Shown: piece after piece, positions 60,317 through 64,000 of the stretch
How positions within the stretch are numbered: position 1 is the stretch's first letter
Layout of the letters: each line of letters starts with the position of its first letter
Source: Aphanothece saxicola GSE-SYN-MK-01-06B
GTDB taxonomy: Bacteria; Cyanobacteriota; Cyanobacteriia; PCC-6307; Cyanobiaceae
Direction: 5' to 3'
NCBI GenBank assembly: GCA_019359745.1
Contig: JAHHGT010000002.1
Span: 310,001-374,000 of the forward strand
Length of the DNA stretch: 64,000 nt
The notes under the pieces: generated by a model
Databases searched by the model: none
What the model saw: only the letters and a program-made list of their open reading frames with translations
Told to the model about the DNA's origin: nothing
Program-made: the position numbers and the translations under genes

Positions 60317-61399
60317 TTGACCGTCTCAGCGACCCTGACTTCCCCTCCGCGCCAGCTGCCTTCAAGGCCTCTGCGCATCGCCATCCTCGGCGCCACCGGA
60401 GCCGTGGGCCAGGAGCTTCTGGTCCTGCTGCAGGAACGTGGCTTCCCGGTGGCGGAACTGGTGCCACTGGCCTCCCCACGCTCCGCCGGCCAGGACCTTG
60501 ACTGGTGCGGTGAGCGGATTCAGGTGCGGCCCGTTGGCCCCGCGGCCTTCGACGGCGTCGACCTGGTGCTGGCCTCAGCCGGCGGCTCCGTTTCCAGGCA
60601 GTGGGCCCCGGTGGCCGTGGCGGCCGGAGCCGTGGTGATCGACAACTCCAGTGCCTTCCGCATGGATCCGACGGTGCCCCTGGTGGTGCCTGAGGTGAAT
60701 CCCCAGGCCGCCTTCGCCCATGGCGGCATCATCGCCAATCCCAACTGCACCACGATCCTGCTGACGCTGGCCCTGGCGCCCCTGGCGGCCCGGCGACCGA
60801 TCCGCCGGGTCGTGATCAGCACTTACCAGTCGGCCAGCGGCGCCGGCGCCCGCGCCATGGAGGAACTGCGCCAGCTGAGTCGCACCGTGCTCGATGGCGG
60901 CGAGCCGGTGAGCGAGGTGTTGCCCCATTCCCTGGCGTTCAACCTCTTCCTGCACAACTCGCCCCTGGAGGCCAGCGGTTATTGCGAGGAGGAGCTCAAG
61001 ATGCTCCACGAAACCCGCAAGATCATGGGGCTGCCCCAGCTGCGCCTCACGGCCACCTGCGTGCGGGTGCCGGTCCTGCGGGCCCATTCGGAAGCGGTCA
61101 ACATCGAATTCGAGGAGCCCTTTCCCGTGCAGGAGGCCCGCGCCCTGCTGGCCGCCGCCCCCGGGGTCGAGCTGATCGAGAACTTCGAGACCAACCGCTT
61201 CCCCATGCCCACCGATGTCACCGGCCGGGATGCGGTGGCCGTGGGCCGCATCCGCCAGGACCTCAGCGATCCCCATGCCCTGGAGCTCTGGCTCTGCGGC
61301 GACCAGATCCGCAAGGGGGCGGCCCTCAACGCCATCCAGATCGCCGAGTTGCTGCGCGAACCCGCCGCGACGACTCCGGTGCCAGGAGGTGCTGCTTGA
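60317..61399 (+). CDS. asd: Aspartate-semialdehyde dehydrogenase
   Basis: Asd reduces aspartyl phosphate to aspartate semialdehyde, feeding lysine, diaminopimelate, methionine and threonine synthesis. The NADP motif is [19 protein letters not shown], the catalytic cysteine C144 is in NPNCTTILL, and [34 protein letters not shown] and [18 protein letters not shown] complete the family blocks. No ATG or GTG lies in frame close to the conserved start, so TTG 60317 (360 aa) is used. The 2076-aa track ORF that contains it is otherwise antisense to tig, clpP and clpX. dapA overlaps its stop. Confidence 0.95.
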   Translation: MTVSATLTSPPRQLPSRPLRIAILGATGAVGQELLVLLQERGFPVAELVPLASPRSAGQDLDWCGERIQVRPVGPAAFDGVDLVLASAGGSVSRQWAPVAVAAGAVVIDNSSAFRMDPTVPLVVPEVNPQAAFAHGGIIANPNCTTILLTLALAPLAARRPIRRVVISTYQSASGAGARAMEELRQLSRTVLDGGEPVSEVLPHSLAFNLFLHNSPLEASGYCEEELKMLHETRKIMGLPQLRLTATCVRVPVLRAHSEAVNIEFEEPFPVQEARALLAAAPGVELIENFETNRFPMPTDVTGRDAVAVGRIRQDLSDPHALELWLCGDQIRKGAALNAIQIAELLREPAATTPVPGGAA

Positions 61400-62325
61400 G
61401 CACGGCCACCCTGCAGGCGCCGAGCACGGCCCCCTCGCCCGAGGCCCCCTTCGGCCGGTTGCTCACCGCCATGGTGACCCCCTTCCAACCGGACGGTGCC
61501 GTCGATCTCGACCTGGCGGCGCGGCTGGCGGACCATCTGGTCAGCCATGGATCCGATGGGCTGGTGCTGTGCGGCACCACCGGCGAATCCCCCACCCTCA
61601 CCTGGCAGGAGCAGCACGAACTGTTCGCCGCCGTGAAGGGAACGGTGGGGACGCGCGCCAGCCTGCTGGCGGGCAGCGGCAGCAACTGCACCGCCGAGGC
61701 GGTGGAAGCCACCGGTGAGGCGGCCGCCCTCGGAGCCGATGGTGCCCTGGTGGTGGTGCCTTACTACAACAAGCCTCCCCAGGAGGGCCTGGAAGCCCAT
61801 TTCCGGGCCGTGGCCCAGGCCGCACCGGAGCTGCCGCTGATGCTTTACAACATCCCTGGCCGCACCGGTTGCAGCCTGGCGCCGGACACCACCGCCCGCC
61901 TGCTGGACCAGGCCAACGTGGTGGGTTTCAAGGCGGCCAGCGGCACCACCGAGGAGGTGAGCCGGCTGCGGGAGCTCTGCGGCGACCGCCTGGCGGTCTA
62001 CAGCGGCGATGACGCCCTCACTCTGCCGATGCTGGCGGTGGGCGCCGTGGGTGTGGTGAGTGTGGCCAGCCATCTGGTGGGCCCCAGGATCCGGGCCATG
62101 CTCCTGGCCCATCTGAGCGGCGATGTCGCCGCCGCCCTGGACGCGCACCAGCAGCTGCTGCCCCTGTGCCGGGCGCTGTTCTGCACCACCAACCCCATCC
62201 CCGTCAAAGCTGCGCTGGAGATCAGCGGCTGGCCGGTGGGTGCCCCCCGACTTCCCCTTCTTTCCGCCGATACCGACGTGCGACAGCGCCTTTCCTCGAT
62301 CCTGGCCGCCCTGCGTCCCACCTGA
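61396..62325 (+). CDS. dapA: 4-hydroxy-tetrahydrodipicolinate synthase
   Basis: DapA condenses pyruvate with aspartate semialdehyde in the diaminopimelate and lysine pathway. Its TIM barrel shows [16 protein letters not shown] (pyruvate-binding Thr pair ~61-62), [34 protein letters not shown] (catalytic Tyr ~151), and the Schiff-base lysine in [15 protein letters not shown] (~K179). It starts with TTG 61396, overlapping the asd stop, so it is coupled to the enzyme that makes its substrate. The length of 309 aa is typical apart from a ~15-residue leader. Confidence 0.96.
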   Translation: MSTATLQAPSTAPSPEAPFGRLLTAMVTPFQPDGAVDLDLAARLADHLVSHGSDGLVLCGTTGESPTLTWQEQHELFAAVKGTVGTRASLLAGSGSNCTAEAVEATGEAAALGADGALVVVPYYNKPPQEGLEAHFRAVAQAAPELPLMLYNIPGRTGCSLAPDTTARLLDQANVVGFKAASGTTEEVSRLRELCGDRLAVYSGDDALTLPMLAVGAVGVVSVASHLVGPRIRAMLLAHLSGDVAAALDAHQQLLPLCRALFCTTNPIPVKAALEISGWPVGAPRLPLLSADTDVRQRLSSILAALRPT

Positions 62326-62400
62326 CGCCAAGGCTGATTTCCAGAGTTATCTCTGCTTCCGCTTCCCGTTCCTTCCACTGCCAACCCTTTCCTTTCCTAC

Positions 62401-64000
62401 ATGTCCAGTCAGAACGTCAATCCCATCGTCCGCTCCGGCAACGGCGCCAAACCCAAGCACCAGGGCCTGCGCGTCATCCCGCTGGGCGGCCTGCACGAGA
62501 TCGGCAAGAACACCTGCGTCTTCGAATACGGCGATGAGCTGATGCTCGTCGATGCCGGCCTCGCGTTCCCCAGCGACGGCATGCACGGCGTCAACGTGGT
62601 GATGCCCGACACGAGCTATCTGCGCGAGAACCAGAAGCGCATCCGCGGCATGGTGGTCACCCACGGCCACGAAGATCACATCGGCGGCATTCCCCACCAC
62701 CTCAAGAACTTCAACATCCCGATCATCTACGGCCCCCGGCTGGCGATGTCAATGCTGCAGGGGAAGATGGAGGAGGCGGGCGTCACCGACCGCACCACGA
62801 TCCAGACGGTCGGTCCGCGGGATGTGGTGCACGTCGGCCAGCACTTCAAGGTGGAGTTCATCCGTAACACCCACTCGATGGCTGACAGCTTCACGCTGGC
62901 CATCACCACGCCCGTTGGCGTGATCATCTTCACCGGCGACTTCAAATTCGACCACACCCCGGTGGATGGGGAAACCTTCGACATCCAGCGCCTGGCCCAT
63001 TACGGCGAGCAGGGTGTGCTGTGCCTGTTCAGCGACTCGACCAACGCCGAGATCCCCGGCTTCACACCGCCGGAGCGGTCCGTGTTCCCGAACCTGGATC
63101 GCCACATCAGCCAGGCGGAAGGCCGGGTGATTCTCACCACCTTCGCCAGCTCGATTCATCGCGTCTCGATGATTCTCGAACTGGCGATGAAGAACGGCCG
63201 CAAGGTGGGTCTGCTGGGCCGCTCGATGCTCAATGTGATCGCCAAGGCTCGGGAGCTCGGCTACATGCGTGCCCCCGATGATCTGTTCGTTCCCATCAAG
63301 CAGATCCGCGACCTGCCCGACCGCGAAACCCTGCTGCTGATGACCGGCAGCCAGGGCGAGCCCCTGGCGGCCCTCAGCCGCATCTCCCGCGGCGAGCACC
63401 CCCAGGTGCAGGTGAAGTCCTCCGACACGATCATCTTTTCGGCCAGCCCGATCCCCGGCAACACCATCTCGGTGGTGAACACCATCGACCGGCTGATGAT
63501 GATGGGCGCCAAGGTTGTCTATGGCAAAGGCGAAGGCATCCACGTCTCCGGCCACGGTTGCCAGGAGGACCACAAGCTGATGCTGGCCCTGGCCAAGCCG
63601 AAGTTCTTCGTGCCCGTGCACGGTGAGCACCGCATGCTCGTCTGCCATTCCAAGACGGCCCAGTCGATGGGTGTGCCGGCCGATCACATCCTGATCATCG
63701 ACAACGGTGACGTGGTCGAACTCACCCCCGACACCATCAACAAGGGCGAACCGGTCAAGGCCGGCATCGAACTGCTGGATGCCTCGCGCAACGGCATCGT
63801 CGATGCCCGGGTGCTCAAGGAACGCCAGCAACTGGCCGAGGACGGTGTGATCACCCTGCTGGCGGTGATCACCACCGACGGCGTGATGGCAGCACCGCCG
63901 CGGGTGAATCTGCGCGGTGTGGTCACCGCCGCCGATGCCCGCAAGCTCTCGGTCTGGGCCGAACGGGAGATCACCTGGGTGCTGGAGAACCGCTGGAACC
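62401..64000 (+). CDS. rnj: Ribonuclease J, 5' part (runs off the window)
   Basis: RNase J is an endo/5'-exoribonuclease of the metallo-beta-lactamase/beta-CASP family, central to RNA turnover and rRNA processing. From ATG 62401 the frame stays open for 533 codons to the window end: LRVIPLGGLHEIGKNTCVFEYGDELMLVDAG, the metal site VTHGHEDHIGGIPHHLKN (H88-x-H90-x-D92-H93), IFTGDFKFDHTP, SDSTNAEIPGFTPPE, the beta-CASP FASSIHRVSMILELA, GSQGEPLAALSRIS, and VHVSGHGCQEDHKLML with PKFFVPVHGEHRML. The ORF track omits it because it has no stop. The C-terminal domain is cut. Confidence 0.96.
   Translation, partial: MSSQNVNPIVRSGNGAKPKHQGLRVIPLGGLHEIGKNTCVFEYGDELMLVDAGLAFPSDGMHGVNVVMPDTSYLRENQKRIRGMVVTHGHEDHIGGIPHHLKNFNIPIIYGPRLAMSMLQGKMEEAGVTDRTTIQTVGPRDVVHVGQHFKVEFIRNTHSMADSFTLAITTPVGVIIFTGDFKFDHTPVDGETFDIQRLAHYGEQGVLCLFSDSTNAEIPGFTPPERSVFPNLDRHISQAEGRVILTTFASSIHRVSMILELAMKNGRKVGLLGRSMLNVIAKARELGYMRAPDDLFVPIKQIRDLPDRETLLLMTGSQGEPLAALSRISRGEHPQVQVKSSDTIIFSASPIPGNTISVVNTIDRLMMMGAKVVYGKGEGIHVSGHGCQEDHKLMLALAKPKFFVPVHGEHRMLVCHSKTAQSMGVPADHILIIDNGDVVELTPDTINKGEPVKAGIELLDASRNGIVDARVLKERQQLAEDGVITLLAVITTDGVMAAPPRVNLRGVVTAADARKLSVWAEREITWVLENRWN

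Noticed and set aside
1-64000. CRISPR arrays, insertion sequences, prophage genes
   Set aside because: No regularly spaced repeats, transposase or integrase motifs, or phage structural genes were recognised on reading the window.

Overview
The window is a GC-rich, densely packed piece of a cyanobacterial chromosome, most likely a picocyanobacterium of the Synechococcus/Cyanobium type. The evidence is the gene content: a gap2-type photosynthetic GAPDH, the sulfolipid pair sqdB-sqdX, a Psb34-like photosystem II assembly protein, a Ycf37-like TPR protein, an HpsJ-family protein, a TLP40-like cyclophilin, an RRM glycine-rich RNA-binding protein, several small proteins that look picocyanobacterial, and a tRNA gene without an encoded CCA end. 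Genes fill almost all of the sequence, many overlap by 1-50 nt, and GTG or TTG starts are common. I see no phage, insertion sequence, CRISPR array, integrase or rRNA.

Layout. 1-1.3 kb: a frameshifted, truncated iron-sulfur/reductive-dehalogenase-like remnant and a GNAT acetyltransferase. 1.3-5.8 kb (minus): a type IIA topoisomerase A subunit, a secreted TPR protein and QueG. 5.8-13 kb (plus): HpsJ, DUF502, NusB, FtsY, a PP2C/SpoIIE phosphatase, ArgH and an RRM protein. 13-15.3 kb: DusA and a BaiN/HI0933-type flavoprotein, head to head with 6 nt between their start codons. 15.3-19.2 kb (minus): pilB-pilT-pilC. 19.2-22.4 kb (plus): grpE-dnaJ-tusA-rsgA. 22.4-25.1 kb (minus): ebfC, then murC-murB. 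25.2-30.6 kb: gap2, thiL with a thylakoid-type cyclophilin, efp-accB, and pdxA.

30.6-37.2 kb is the least ordinary part. It holds several small unknown proteins, a YeeZ-like SDR, a LexA-box-like site, a divergent HNH nuclease/SNF2 helicase pair, a lipoprotein/DUF6554 pair, a half-size AbrB-type membrane protein, three small conserved-looking ORFs and tRNA-Gly(CCC). 37.2-52.7 kb: a class V aminotransferase, CbiD, GuaA, two unknowns, PBP2, sqdB-sqdX, Psb34, ThiG, a secreted unknown, Ycf37-like, L35-L20, a SpoIID-domain lipoprotein and a GT2 glycosyltransferase. 52.7-60.1 kb (minus): a long probable transcription unit tig-clpP-clpX-GT8-like-LRAT-like-dnaX, mixing proteostasis and replication with two poorly understood genes. 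60.3-64 kb (plus): asd-dapA and the 5' part of RNase J, which is absent from the ORF track because it runs off the window.

Most functions are housekeeping: protein folding and turnover (GrpE, DnaJ, trigger factor, ClpXP, a cyclophilin), the cell wall (MurB, MurC, PBP2, the Asd/DapA route to diaminopimelate), cofactors (ThiL, ThiG, PdxA, CbiD, AccB), translation and RNA (EF-P, L20, L35, RsgA, NusB, QueG, DusA, RNase J), photosynthetic metabolism and membranes (Gap2, SqdB/X, Psb34, Ycf37) and type IV pili. I found no clear new multi-gene defence or mobile system. The best leads are the SDR/small-membrane-protein divergon with the LexA-like site, the HNH/SNF2 divergon, the two unknown genes between clpX and dnaX, the extra zinc-ribbon tail on PilB, and the terminator-like hairpin in the asd leader.
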